DNA from: SFEL01 sp045592165
GTDB taxonomy: Bacteria; Bacillota; Clostridia; Christensenellales; CAG-138
DNA length: 12,288 nt
Direction of reading: 5' to 3'
Assembly (NCBI GenBank): GCA_045592165.1
Contig: JAZNUG010000059.1
Location: 1 to 12,288, forward strand
Under the pieces are notes generated by a model. It saw only the letters and a list, made by a program, of their open reading frames with translations, did no database searches and was not told where the DNA came from. Positions 1-6,933 of the stretch are shown here, in pieces (the stretch's first letter is position 1; the number at the start of each line of letters is the position of its first letter). The position numbers and the translations under genes were made by a program.

Positions 1-1211
1 CCATTGAACAGCACGAGCAGCAGCTGGCAGAAGACGGTTCTCTTGAACCCTTCGAGCAGGCCAAGGATTTCTATCCCGGCACCGAAGTAAGCAAGATCGT
101 TACCGTTGAAAACACCGGCAAGTCCGATGCTTATTTCCGCACCCTGATTGCCTTTGAGGATGTGGTTGGCAGCGATACCTTCGATATTGACTTCCCCATT
201 GATGATTTGGCACCATATACATGGAGCTGGAGTGCGCCCTTTGCTACCATCGAGCTGGACGGCGTAACCTATCAGGTTTATGAAGCCCTCTACAAAGGCG
301 TTCTGAAGGCAGGCGAGACTTCCCCTGCTTCTCTGACCAAGGTAGAAATGGCTGCAACCGCCACCAACGAGGATATGGAAGCTCTGGGCGATACCTATGA
401 TATCCTTGTTCTCTCCCAGGCTGTGCAGGCAGAGGGCTTTGCAGATGCAAGGATCGCTCTGGATACCGCATTCCCCAAGGGCGAGAATGATGCCAATGTT
501 GAAACCTGGTTCGCCGGTCTGAAGAAGACTGTTCTGGTTGAAAACGAAGAAGAACTGAAGACTGCTCTCGCAGAAGGCAACAGAGTTATTTTCGGCAACC
601 ATATCGAATTGACGACTCCTATAACGGTTGAAGAATCTGCCAACATCGACGTGAACGGCTACACCCTCACCACCGTTGGTCTGGATTTGCAAGCCGGCGC
701 TTACATTGAAGACGGCACCGTAGAAAGCGGCGGCAATACAAACATGACTCCTCACCTGAAGGTTTCCGGCGGTTCTCTCACCATGGATAATGTGGATGTG
801 GAAATCAACCATTACTTGAATTATCAGGTTAGCGGCAGCCGCAGTTATGGCGAATACACCGGTGTGGAAGTTAATAATGCAACTGCTGTATTTAATGATT
901 GTGATATAAAGGTAAAGAACGATACTAAACGCACCTGGAATTACACATACGGCATAACCATGAACGATGCTGTCCTTACTATGAATGGTGGTTCTATCGT
1001 TGTTGAGAGTGCAGGTGCAACCAGTACCGATCTTGAAACAGCTGTCAGCGCTATTGGAACCTGTATCGCAACTTTGAACAACGTGAATGTTGATGCCGCA
1101 ACCGTCGGTACAACTATGGGCACATTGACCCTGAATACTACCGACAAGACCGTCACCGAAGCTGACTTCGTATCTTACGGCGGTACCTACACCCTGAACT
1201 ACATCGGCTAA
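1..1211 (+). CDS. SipW-dependent/TasA (camelysin)-like secreted protein with beta-helix-like C-terminal half, 5' truncated
   Basis: The reading frame is open from the window edge (first full codon at base 3) and gives about 402 residues before TAA at 1209-1211. The start and signal peptide lie outside. The visible N-terminal part has the pattern of the TasA/camelysin family: PGTEVSKIVTVENTGKSDAY, then a block around 'ILVLSQAVQAEGF' and a run ending in ALDTAF and an Asn/Trp-rich end, common in clostridial proteins with SipW-type signal peptides. From about residue 180 the sequence changes to short hydrophobic/Gly/Asn/Asp repeats (LKVSGGSLTMDNVDV, AVFNDCDIKV, AVLTMNGGSIVV, ATLNNVNVD), the spacing expected of a right-handed parallel beta-helix. 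There are almost no cysteines, as expected outside the cell. Known for the family: TasA-like proteins form matrix fibres after SipW processing. Inference: a cell-surface or matrix protein, perhaps carbohydrate binding; no catalytic residues are recognisable. No sortase motif is present at the C-terminus. Confidence 0.75.
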   Translation, partial: IEQHEQQLAEDGSLEPFEQAKDFYPGTEVSKIVTVENTGKSDAYFRTLIAFEDVVGSDTFDIDFPIDDLAPYTWSWSAPFATIELDGVTYQVYEALYKGVLKAGETSPASLTKVEMAATATNEDMEALGDTYDILVLSQAVQAEGFADARIALDTAFPKGENDANVETWFAGLKKTVLVENEEELKTALAEGNRVIFGNHIELTTPITVEESANIDVNGYTLTTVGLDLQAGAYIEDGTVESGGNTNMTPHLKVSGGSLTMDNVDVEINHYLNYQVSGSRSYGEYTGVEVNNATAVFNDCDIKVKNDTKRTWNYTYGITMNDAVLTMNGGSIVVESAGATSTDLETAVSAIGTCIATLNNVNVDAATVGTTMGTLTLNTTDKTVTEADFVSYGGTYTLNYIG

Positions 1212-1226
1212 ACTTTTCAAACACCT

Positions 1227-1255
1227 TCCCCCGCCATACGGCGGGGGATTTTTTT
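1227..1255 (+). terminator. Rho-independent terminator of the TasA-like gene
   Basis: A 9-bp perfect stem (TCCCCCGCC at 1227-1235, GGCGGGGGA at 1240-1248) with the tetraloop ATAC is followed by seven Ts (1249-1255). It starts 16 bases after the stop codon. Confidence 0.92.
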
Positions 1256-1259
1256 GTGC

Positions 1260-1290
1260 AAAAAAATCCCCTCTGCCATGCAAAGGGGAT
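1260..1290 (-). terminator. Rho-independent terminator of the aldo/keto reductase gene
   Basis: Read on the minus strand, ATCCCCT (1290-1284) pairs with AGGGGAT (1272-1266), leaving an 11-nt loop, and a run of seven Ts follows (1266-1260). It lies about 65 bases beyond the stop codon of the reductase and faces the terminator at 1227-1255. Confidence 0.82.
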
Positions 1291-1316
1291 GCGTATTATT
1301 CTTTGGCATCTTTTCA

Positions 1317-1342
1317 TTTTTCTTTTCTCCCGAAAAGAAAAG
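1317..1342. repeat. A/T-rich perfect inverted repeat (10-bp arms)
   Basis: TTTTCTTTTC (1318-1327) is separated by TCCC from its exact complement GAAAAGAAAA (1332-1341). It sits between the reductase stop codon and its terminator. No T-tract follows on either strand, so it is not a normal terminator. A closely similar palindrome occurs at 12149-12173; both share the 11-mer TTTTTCTTTTC and the 10-mer CGAAAAGAAA. Confidence 0.7.
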
Positions 1343-1356
1343 AAGAGAATTTCCTA

Positions 1357-2529
1357 TCAATAAATCTTCAGCCACTGTATAAATTTGCGGGCGATGCCGT
1401 AGGCGGGGCCTTCCAGCTCCTTTGCTGCGTTCTTCAGCTCTGCCCGGATGTGGATGCTCTGGGGGCAGTGCTGTTCGCATTTGCCGCAGCCGATGCAGTT
1501 TGATGCGGCGGAGTTGGTCTTGCGCATGGCGGTATTCATGAGATAATCCCGCTTTGCGCGGATTGTACCTTCCGTGCCGATGCTGTTGTATACGGCGAAT
1601 ACTCCGGGTATATCCACCCCTTTTGGGCAGGGGGAGCAGTAGCCGCAGCCGGTGCAGCCCACCTTCATCTTTGAGCGGATGGAACGGAGGGCTTCGCTCA
1701 GCAAAGCCTTATCTTCGGCGGTAAGCCGGCCGGGCAGGGTATTGCCGGCGGTGTTTATATTGTCGTTGAGCATATCCATGGAGTTCATGCCGGAAAGAAC
1801 GCAGGTGATCTCCGGCTGATCCCACAGCCACCTGAGGCCCCATTGGGCAGGGGTGTACGGGGTGGAGGCGAAGAGTTTACGGGTTTCAGTGGGCAGGTTT
1901 TTAACCAGACTGCCGCCCCGGAGGGGCTCCATTATTATCACGGCAAGGCCCTTTGAATGGGCATAGTTAAGGCCCTTGCGGCCCGCCTGAGAGTGCTCAT
2001 CCATGTAGTTGTACTGTATCTGGGCGAAGTCCCAGGGGTATGCATCCACAACCTTGCAGAACATATCCGAATTGCCGTGATAGGAAAAGCCTATCTGCTT
2101 TATTGCACCGGAAGCTTTCTTCTGTTCCAGCCATTCCTCTATGCCAATGGCCTTGAGCTTTTCCCAGGTATCCACGTCGTTCATCATGTGCATAAGGTAA
2201 TAATCCACATGATCGGTGCGCAGGCGGGAAAGGTGCTCCGCAAAGTATTTATCCAGGGCATCTCTGCTGCGGATAAGGTAATGGGGCAGCTTGGTTGCGA
2301 TATTCACCTTGTCCCGAAGGCTGTGTTTTGAAAGGATTTCGCCAAGGGCCGCTTCACTGCCGGGGTATATATAGGCGGTGTCAAAGTAGTTTATGCCCTG
2401 CTCTACGGCATGAAGCAGCTGACGCTCCGTTTCCTGCATATCTATGCGGCCACCCTTGCGGGGAAAGCGCATACAGCCGAAGCCCAGGGCGGATATCTTA
2501 TTGCCGTATTTATCGGACCTGTATTGCAT
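1357..2529 (-). CDS. Aldo/keto reductase with C-terminal ferredoxin-like Fe-S motifs
   Basis: A 390-residue protein of the COG1453 type. The N-terminal 280 residues form an aldo/keto reductase barrel. The catalytic tetrad is visible: Asp50 and Tyr55 in NYFDTAYIY, Lys80 in IATKLP, His114 in YYLMHM. The NAD(P)H-side motif GFSYHG is at about 147-152. The C-terminal 100 residues carry two cysteine groups: C292-C295-C298-C301-Pro, and C345-C348-C351-C355-Pro, the latter a standard 4Fe-4S ferredoxin motif. The family is a cytoplasmic oxidoreductase that probably couples carbonyl reduction to an Fe-S electron path; the substrate is unknown. The start is supported by AGGAGG at 2535-2540 on the minus strand, five bases from ATG. 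It is transcribed alone, divergently from the membrane protein/flavodoxin pair, and has a candidate promoter at 2573-2602. Length is normal for the family. Confidence 0.9.
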   Translation of the reverse strand: MQYRSDKYGNKISALGFGCMRFPRKGGRIDMQETERQLLHAVEQGINYFDTAYIYPGSEAALGEILSKHSLRDKVNIATKLPHYLIRSRDALDKYFAEHLSRLRTDHVDYYLMHMMNDVDTWEKLKAIGIEEWLEQKKASGAIKQIGFSYHGNSDMFCKVVDAYPWDFAQIQYNYMDEHSQAGRKGLNYAHSKGLAVIIMEPLRGGSLVKNLPTETRKLFASTPYTPAQWGLRWLWDQPEITCVLSGMNSMDMLNDNINTAGNTLPGRLTAEDKALLSEALRSIRSKMKVGCTGCGYCSPCPKGVDIPGVFAVYNSIGTEGTIRAKRDYLMNTAMRKTNSAASNCIGCGKCEQHCPQSIHIRAELKNAAKELEGPAYGIARKFIQWLKIY

Positions 2530-2572
2530 AACAGCCTCCTTTTAGAATGAAAGGGGTTTATTTAATGATATG

Positions 2573-2602
2573 ATTTTACTCCCGCAGGATATGGGACGTC
2601 AA
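2573..2602 (-). promoter_or_regulatory. Candidate sigma-A promoter for the aldo/keto reductase
   Basis: On the minus strand TTGACG (2602-2597) and TAAAAT (2578-2573) are separated by 18 bases. Each hexamer matches five of six consensus positions. Transcription would begin near 2566 and give a leader of about 37 nt before ATG. Confidence 0.6.
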
Positions 2603-2631
2603 TTGCATGGACAGGGAAAAGGGGGTATGGT
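2603..2631 (+). promoter_or_regulatory. Weak candidate promoter for the membrane protein/flavodoxin pair
   Basis: TTGCAT (2603-2608) and TATGGT (2626-2631) are spaced by 17 bases and lie 52 bases before the ATG at 2684. The match to consensus is poor (3/6 and 4/6). It abuts the -35 element of the divergent reductase promoter, so the two could compete. Confidence 0.25.
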
Positions 2632-2683
2632 ATGCTTAAAGCACAGAGAAGGATATTGTGAGGATACATATCGGAGGTGCAAT

Positions 2684-2920
2684 ATGAAGTTCTTTTTTGA
2701 GATCGGAGATCGGTATTGCAGGGAGTCCGGCTGGAAAACCCTTGCCGCGCTGAAGTTCTGCCTGTTTTCCATGGGCATGGTGATAGGCGTGCTGCTGCCG
2801 GACAGAAGCAGGACTGCGGTCATTGCAATATTCGGCACATTATTCGCTGCCACTTATATCCCCCTGATGGTAAAGCTGTTCAGGGTGTGGAAACAGATGT
2901 CGGCAGATAAAGCAAATTAA
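2684..2920 (+). CDS. Small two-helix membrane protein (often labelled 'permease of phosphate ABC transporter')
   Basis: A 78-residue protein. The ATG at 2684 is chosen because GGAGG (2673-2677) lies six bases upstream; a longer frame opening at 2570 has no ribosome binding site and adds a low-complexity extension. A short polar N-terminus (KFFFEIGDRYCRESGWKTL) precedes two hydrophobic segments at about residues 19-38 and 43-63, then a basic tail. The layout and the 'GWKTLAALKFCLFSMG...TYIPLM' pattern match a family of small clostridial proteins that databases often call 'permease of phosphate ABC transporter'. That name is doubtful: two helices cannot be a permease alone and no pst gene is nearby. 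It is followed 14 bases later by the flavodoxin gene and is probably cotranscribed with it. Function is unknown. Confidence 0.78.
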   Translation: MKFFFEIGDRYCRESGWKTLAALKFCLFSMGMVIGVLLPDRSRTAVIAIFGTLFAATYIPLMVKLFRVWKQMSADKAN

Positions 2921-2934
2921 CAGGAGGGGCGAAG

Positions 2935-3411
2935 ATGAGTAAAGTTCTCGTTGCGTACTTTTCCGCCAGCGGAGTTACCGCCAAGGCCGCCAAAAAGCTT
3001 GCGGAGGCCGCAGGAGGTGATATTTACGAAATAAAACCGGAAGTACCCTATACCAGGGCAGACCTTCGGTGGATAAACCCCCGCTCCCGCAGCAGCGTGG
3101 AGATGAAAAACAAGTCCTTCCGCCCCGCATTAGCGGACAGGGACGCAAATATCGCGGGGTATGATGTGATATTCCTGGGCTTCCCCATATGGTGGTACGT
3201 TGCGCCTACAATAATAAACACTTTCCTTGAGGCCTATGACTTTGCCGGCAAGCGGATAATACTCTTTGCCACCTCAGGCAGCAGCGGCTTCGGCAATACC
3301 CTGAAGGAACTTGCTCCCAGCGCGCCCGGCGCTGAGCTGACAGAGGGCAGGCTGCTTAACAGGGCCTCGGAAAAGGACGTGGCTGACTGGGTACAGAGTC
3401 TGAACATATAA
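2935..3411 (+). CDS. Flavodoxin family protein
   Basis: A 158-residue flavodoxin-fold protein (Flavodoxin_4 type). Strand 1 (VLVAYFSASG, residues 4-13) leads into the FMN phosphate-binding loop with Ser10, Ser12, Gly13 and Thr15. The second flavin loop is GFPIWWYVAP (82-91), whose Trp86, Trp87 and Tyr88 would pack on the isoalloxazine ring. The third is TSGSSGFGNT (113-122). The family carries one- or two-electron transfers with FMN, or reduces quinones or disulfides; the partner here is not shown. AGGAGG (2922-2927) lies seven bases before ATG. It follows the small membrane protein and ends at the bidirectional terminator at 3435-3456. The divergent Fe-S aldo/keto reductase is a possible redox partner, but that is only inference from position. 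Confidence 0.92.
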   Translation: MSKVLVAYFSASGVTAKAAKKLAEAAGGDIYEIKPEVPYTRADLRWINPRSRSSVEMKNKSFRPALADRDANIAGYDVIFLGFPIWWYVAPTIINTFLEAYDFAGKRIILFATSGSSGFGNTLKELAPSAPGAELTEGRLLNRASEKDVADWVQSLNI

Positions 3412-3434
3412 AAATACGGATTGTGAAAAGTAAA

Positions 3435-3456
3435 GGCCCGTGCATTTGCGCGGGCC
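3435..3456. terminator. Bidirectional terminator between flavodoxin and amidohydrolase genes
   Basis: GGCCCGTGC (3435-3443) pairs with GCGCGGGCC (3448-3456) through nine pairs, one a wobble or mismatch depending on strand, with loop ATTT. Downstream on the plus strand is only GTTGTTATT. On the minus strand it is followed by TTTACTTTTC, so it should work better for the amidohydrolase, whose stop codon is 14 bases away. Confidence 0.72.
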
Positions 3457-3469
3457 GTTGTTATTGCAT

Positions 3470-4867
3470 TTACATCACCCTGTCGGTAAAGCCGTCCCAG
3501 CCCCGCTTGAGGAAGGAGCGGTATACCTTTGTGCCTTCTGCCTTGAGCTGCGCTTCGTCGATGCCCACCAGCATGCCGTTTTTGCAGACAACCTTGCCGT
3601 TTATCATGGTGAGAACGGTGTTGCCGCAAACGCCGGTACGGGCCAGCAGGTTCTTGGGGTCATGCTCTGTGCCGCAAAGCTCAAGGGCGTCGCCGTTTAC
3701 CATGAACAGGTCGGCGGCCTTGCCTGCTTCCAGGGAGCCTATATCGCTGCGGCCCATCATCTCTGCGCCGCCTGCGGTGGCGATCTTGAGTATATCGTAG
3801 GAGGTGACGGCGCCGCCCCTATCTTTGCAGTGATAGCACTGCATCATGTATGCGGCACGCATGGAATCCATCAGGTTGGAGGTGTCGTTGGTGGCGGAGC
3901 CGTCGCAGCCCAGGCCAACCTTAACACCCAGCTCCAGCATTTTCTTTATGGGGAGAATGGGGAAGCCGCCTAAGATTGCAGGCATGGGGCAATGGCTTAC
4001 GCCTGTGCCGTGCTTTGCAAGGCGTGCAAATTCATCCTCGGTAAGCTCCCAGCAATGGGCATACCATACGTCGGGGCCGATGAAGCCGATATCCTCTGCC
4101 CAGTCAAGGGTGCGCTTGCCGTGGCGTTCCACCATTACGGGATTTTCACCTTCGCCAAGGTGGGTGTGCATGAATACGCCCTTTTTGCGGGCAAGGGTGA
4201 CGGTCTCCCTGAAGGTTTCCTCGCGGCAATTCATGGGCTGGCAGGGGGACATGACGATCTGGCCCATGGAGAAGGGTCTGGGATCGTGATATTTATCGAT
4301 TATGCGCTCGCAGTCCAGCAGGAATTCCTCGGTGGTTTCCACCATGTTTTCGGGGATCACGCTGCCCAGTTCACGGGGCAGGGTATTGGTGCCGCGGCCT
4401 GCGTGATAGCGTATGCCCAGAAGCTGTGCCGCTTCCATCTGCCTGTCCACAGGGGCCTTGCCGGTCAGGTGGGTATAGCAGTACTGATGGTCAAAGGCGG
4501 TGGTGCAGCCGTGCTTGATAAGGTCTGCAAAGGCGGTAACGGTGGAGTAGTATATCACCTCGTCGTCTGCCATCTGGAATATGCGGTATATCTTGTCTAT
4601 CCATTCAGGCACCGTCATGGTGGGATAGTCGATGGGCTTTATATTGCGGACAAAGGTCTGGAAAAAGTGATGATGGGTGTTTACAAGGCCGGGGTAAACA
4701 AGCATACCGCTGCCGTCTATGATTTCAGCATCGTCTGGAGCCTGCAGGTTCTTGCCTATGGCGGTTATGGCAGGGCCGGTGATCAGCATATCGGAATCGT
4801 AATAAACGCTGTCCTTAGCGTCGCAGGAAATTATTGCCTTGGCGTTTTTTATAAGTACGGTTTTCAT
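3470..4867 (-). CDS. Amidohydrolase, 8-oxoguanine deaminase / hydroxyatrazine hydrolase-like
   Basis: A 465-residue metal-dependent amidohydrolase of the AtzB/TrzN/8-oxoguanine deaminase group. A small beta-sandwich part (1-57 and the C-terminus) frames the TIM barrel. Metal and catalytic residues are visible: His65 and His67 in NTHHHFFQT, His236 and Glu239 in HTHLGE (232-239), His271 in WYAHCWEL, Asp322 in GLGCDGSATND. The RYHAGRGT (153-160), GTGVSHCP and DIGSLEAGKAADL segments closely follow 8-oxoguanine deaminases. Expected reaction: hydrolytic deamination of an oxidised or amino-substituted purine or triazine ring, giving ammonia, in the cytoplasm. Substrate cannot be fixed from sequence; guanine or another aminopurine is possible. 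The minus-strand leader has only a modest ribosome site (AAAGGGGT about 7 bases before ATG). The gene stands alone; an inverted repeat lies 22 bases upstream of the start codon. Confidence 0.85.
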   Translation of the reverse strand: MKTVLIKNAKAIISCDAKDSVYYDSDMLITGPAITAIGKNLQAPDDAEIIDGSGMLVYPGLVNTHHHFFQTFVRNIKPIDYPTMTVPEWIDKIYRIFQMADDEVIYYSTVTAFADLIKHGCTTAFDHQYCYTHLTGKAPVDRQMEAAQLLGIRYHAGRGTNTLPRELGSVIPENMVETTEEFLLDCERIIDKYHDPRPFSMGQIVMSPCQPMNCREETFRETVTLARKKGVFMHTHLGEGENPVMVERHGKRTLDWAEDIGFIGPDVWYAHCWELTEDEFARLAKHGTGVSHCPMPAILGGFPILPIKKMLELGVKVGLGCDGSATNDTSNLMDSMRAAYMMQCYHCKDRGGAVTSYDILKIATAGGAEMMGRSDIGSLEAGKAADLFMVNGDALELCGTEHDPKNLLARTGVCGNTVLTMINGKVVCKNGMLVGIDEAQLKAEGTKVYRSFLKRGWDGFTDRVM

Positions 4868-4888
4868 AAAACATACCCCTTTGGCGAT

Positions 4889-4920
4889 GTGTATTCAGGC
4901 CTATAAGCCTACAAATACAC
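4889..4920. promoter_or_regulatory. Operator-like inverted repeat upstream of the amidohydrolase
   Basis: GTGTATT (4889-4895) and AGGC (4897-4900) are repeated in inverse order as GCCT (4907-4910) and AATACAC (4914-4920), around a six-base centre. Arms total 11 paired bases, with one unpaired base on the left and three on the right. On the minus strand it lies directly after a -10-like TATTAT (4927-4922). It could be a repressor operator at the transcription start or a leader hairpin. Confidence 0.45.
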
Positions 4921-4921
4921 T

Positions 4922-4927
4922 ATAATA
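4922..4927 (-). promoter_or_regulatory. Possible -10 element for the amidohydrolase
   Basis: TATTAT on the minus strand lies 55 bases upstream of ATG. No good -35 hexamer is found 16-18 bases further upstream (TCGTTG at 17), so the promoter may depend on an activator or be wrong. Confidence 0.3.
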
Positions 4928-4965
4928 CAACCGGGCGGCCCATGCAACGATTTGCGTACAAATAC

Positions 4966-4994
4966 TTGACTAACAGGGGTGAAGGCGGTAACCT
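4966..4994 (+). promoter_or_regulatory. Weak candidate promoter for telA-xpaC
   Basis: TTGACT (4966-4971) is a good -35, but the hexamer 17 bases later (TAACCT, 4989-4994) matches the -10 consensus at only three positions. It is about 90 bases upstream of the telA start. Nothing better was seen in 4868-5082. Confidence 0.25.
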
Positions 4995-5082
4995 TAAAGT
5001 ACAGACATATCGCATTTTTTACAAGATATTTTTACCCCGAAACATTCATTCATCACAAGCATTACAAGGAGGATAAACCCAT

Positions 5083-6234
5083 ATGACGGAAAATACCGGA
5101 ATGATACAGCTGGAGCTGGGCGAAGCCGCAGTTGATGCTGCTGTGGAAACCATTGAACTGCCCGCAGCCGTACCCACAATGGAAGCTATAACCGACATCT
5201 ACACCCAGCAGGCCGGCCTTACCGAGGCCGATCTTAAAACCGTGGAGGAATTCTCCGAAAAGATAGACCTGAGGGATTCCGCAATAGTGCTGCAGTATGG
5301 CGCAGCCTGCCAGAAGAAGATAGCCGACTTTTCCGATAATGCCCTTGAAGGGGTGCGGACAAAGGACCTTGGTGCCGCAGGGGATATGATCGCAAACCTG
5401 ATGACAGAGCTGAAGGGCTTTGAGGTTGAAGAGGAACAGGGCGGCTTCCTTGGCATGTTCAAAAAGGCAGGCAATGAGGTTACCCGCCTTAAGGCCCGCT
5501 ATGACAAGGCAGAGCTGAATGTGGATAAGATCACCGAGGTGCTGGAAGGCCATCAGAATCAGCTGCTTACGGATATCGTGATGCTGGATAAGATGTACGA
5601 AATGAACCTTGGCTATTTCAAGGAACTGACCATGTATATCATGGCAGGCAAGAAAAAGCTGGAGAAGGAGCGTGCCACCACCCTGCCCGAAATGAAGGCT
5701 GCGGCAGAACTTTCCGGTCAGGCACAGGACGCCCAGGCGGCAAATGACTTTGCCAATATGTGCGACAGATTCGAAAAGAAGCTCCATGACCTTGAACTTA
5801 CCCGCACCATAAGCATACAGATGGCTCCCCAGATCCGCCTGATCCAGAACAGCGATGCCCTTATGGCGGAAAAGATCCAGTCCACTATAAACAACACCAT
5901 ACCCCTCTGGAAAAACCAGATGGTGCTGGCCCTTGGCATGGCAAATTCCCAGCAGGCAATGGAAGCACAGGCAGCGGTAAATGCCTTTACAAACGAGCTG
6001 CTGATGAAGAACGCCGAAACCCTCAAGGAAGGGGCAATCGGCATTGCAGTGGAAAGCGAAAAGAGCATAGTGGATATTGAAACCGTAAGATACACCAACG
6101 AACAGCTTATCGCTACGCTGGATGAGGTTATCCGCATACAGGAAGAGGGCAGGGCAAAGCGCAGGGCCGCCGAGGCGGAAATCGGCCGCATAGAGGGCGA
6201 GCTGAAGCAGAAGCTGCTGGATATCCGGGGCTGA
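5083..6234 (+). CDS. telA: Toxic anion resistance protein, TelA/YaaN family
   Basis: A 383-residue protein of the TelA/KlaA family (PF05816). The family signature is plain in the C-terminal third: QMAPQIRLIQ (246-255), then LMAEKIQSTINNTIPLWKNQ (260-279). The protein is almost wholly helical and charged, with predicted coiled coil at about 130-200 and 330-380, and has no signal peptide or membrane segment. Family members are linked to tellurite and other toxic-compound tolerance and to cell-envelope stress, but the molecular action is not established. AAGGAGG (5066-5072) lies ten bases before the ATG. The xpaC-like gene follows after 25 bases and the two are probably one operon, as in the Bacillus xpaC-yaaN pair, though in reverse order. 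Length is normal for the family. Confidence 0.92.
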   Translation: MTENTGMIQLELGEAAVDAAVETIELPAAVPTMEAITDIYTQQAGLTEADLKTVEEFSEKIDLRDSAIVLQYGAACQKKIADFSDNALEGVRTKDLGAAGDMIANLMTELKGFEVEEEQGGFLGMFKKAGNEVTRLKARYDKAELNVDKITEVLEGHQNQLLTDIVMLDKMYEMNLGYFKELTMYIMAGKKKLEKERATTLPEMKAAAELSGQAQDAQAANDFANMCDRFEKKLHDLELTRTISIQMAPQIRLIQNSDALMAEKIQSTINNTIPLWKNQMVLALGMANSQQAMEAQAAVNAFTNELLMKNAETLKEGAIGIAVESEKSIVDIETVRYTNEQLIATLDEVIRIQEEGRAKRRAAEAEIGRIEGELKQKLLDIRG

Positions 6235-6259
6235 TTATTTTCAGGAAAGAAGGAACACA

Positions 6260-6922
6260 ATGGGAGAAAACCGTTCGCAATTCTCATGGATGGTGGGACT
6301 GCTGCTGTGCGCGGCGGTGTTCTTTCTGGGGAGAAGCTTTTTCCCTGCTCTCCTCAGGATGATACTGACCGTTGCCGCCATAGGCATGCTGCTTATCGTA
6401 GCGGTCATAGCGGTGTTTGTCATCCGCGCAGTACAGAAATCCAACACACCTGAGGCAATAGCAAAAAAAGAGCGGGATGGGATACTTGCAAAGGGACGCA
6501 GCCATCTTATGCAGCTTCGCAGTATGTCCATGTCCATCAGGAATGAACAGGTAAGGGCCGCCGGCGAAGAGGTGTGCAGCGCCGTGGATAAAATACTCAA
6601 AACCCTCAAGTCCCAGCCGGAGGATATACCTGCGGTGCGCCAGTTTTTCAATTATTACCTGCCCACCATGGGAAATATACTTACCAAATTCGTAAAGGTG
6701 GAGCAGAGCGGCGTACCCATGGGGGATATGGCGGAGAATGCCCTGAGCTGCCTTGGGGATATCAAAAAGGCCATGGAGCGCCAGTATGCAAATCTCTTTG
6801 AGGATGACATGCTGGATCTTTCCGTGGAGATGGAGGCCCTGTCCATCGCTGTACGGCGGGATGGGCTTATTCCTGATGAAAGCCTGGAAATAGCCTCGGG
6901 CCCCATAAACCTTACGCTGTAA
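6260..6922 (+). CDS. xpaC: XpaC-like membrane protein (5-bromo-4-chloroindolyl phosphate hydrolysis family)
   Basis: A 220-residue protein. Two hydrophobic segments at about residues 10-28 and 33-56 anchor the N-terminus. The remaining 160 residues are helical and cytoplasmic by charge (RAVQKSNTPEA just after the second segment), with IRNEQVRAAGEEV and FNYYLPTMGNILTKF as the XpaC-family core (PF10112). The family name comes from an early observation of X-phosphate hydrolysis in Bacillus; no phosphatase motif is visible here and a true enzyme activity is doubtful. Adjacent TelA genes suggest the two proteins act together, with XpaC as membrane anchor and TelA as soluble partner; that is inference. 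GAAGGA at 6249-6254 lies five bases before ATG. A terminator follows 12 bases after the stop. Confidence 0.85.
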   Translation: MGENRSQFSWMVGLLLCAAVFFLGRSFFPALLRMILTVAAIGMLLIVAVIAVFVIRAVQKSNTPEAIAKKERDGILAKGRSHLMQLRSMSMSIRNEQVRAAGEEVCSAVDKILKTLKSQPEDIPAVRQFFNYYLPTMGNILTKFVKVEQSGVPMGDMAENALSCLGDIKKAMERQYANLFEDDMLDLSVEMEALSIAVRRDGLIPDESLEIASGPINLTL

Positions 6923-6933
6923 AAAGTCCGCAT

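Noticed and set aside
1217..1480. 87-codon minus-strand frame through the terminator region
   Set aside because: It overlaps the 3' end of the reductase in another frame and reads through two hairpins; an artefact of the repeat-like DNA.
3992..4906. 304-codon open frame on the plus strand, antisense to the amidohydrolase
   Set aside because: It is a shadow of the well-supported minus-strand gene: no ribosome site, no family resemblance, and a low-complexity Gly/Val/His-rich translation.
4868..5082. Purine riboswitch in the leader of the deaminase gene
   Set aside because: The conserved purine-aptamer core and its two kissing loops are not present; only a simple imperfect palindrome is seen.
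5062..5787. 241-codon minus-strand frame opposite telA
   Set aside because: It covers the telA start and ribosome site, lacks an SD, and its translation is rich in Cys/His/Leu as expected of an antisense shadow.
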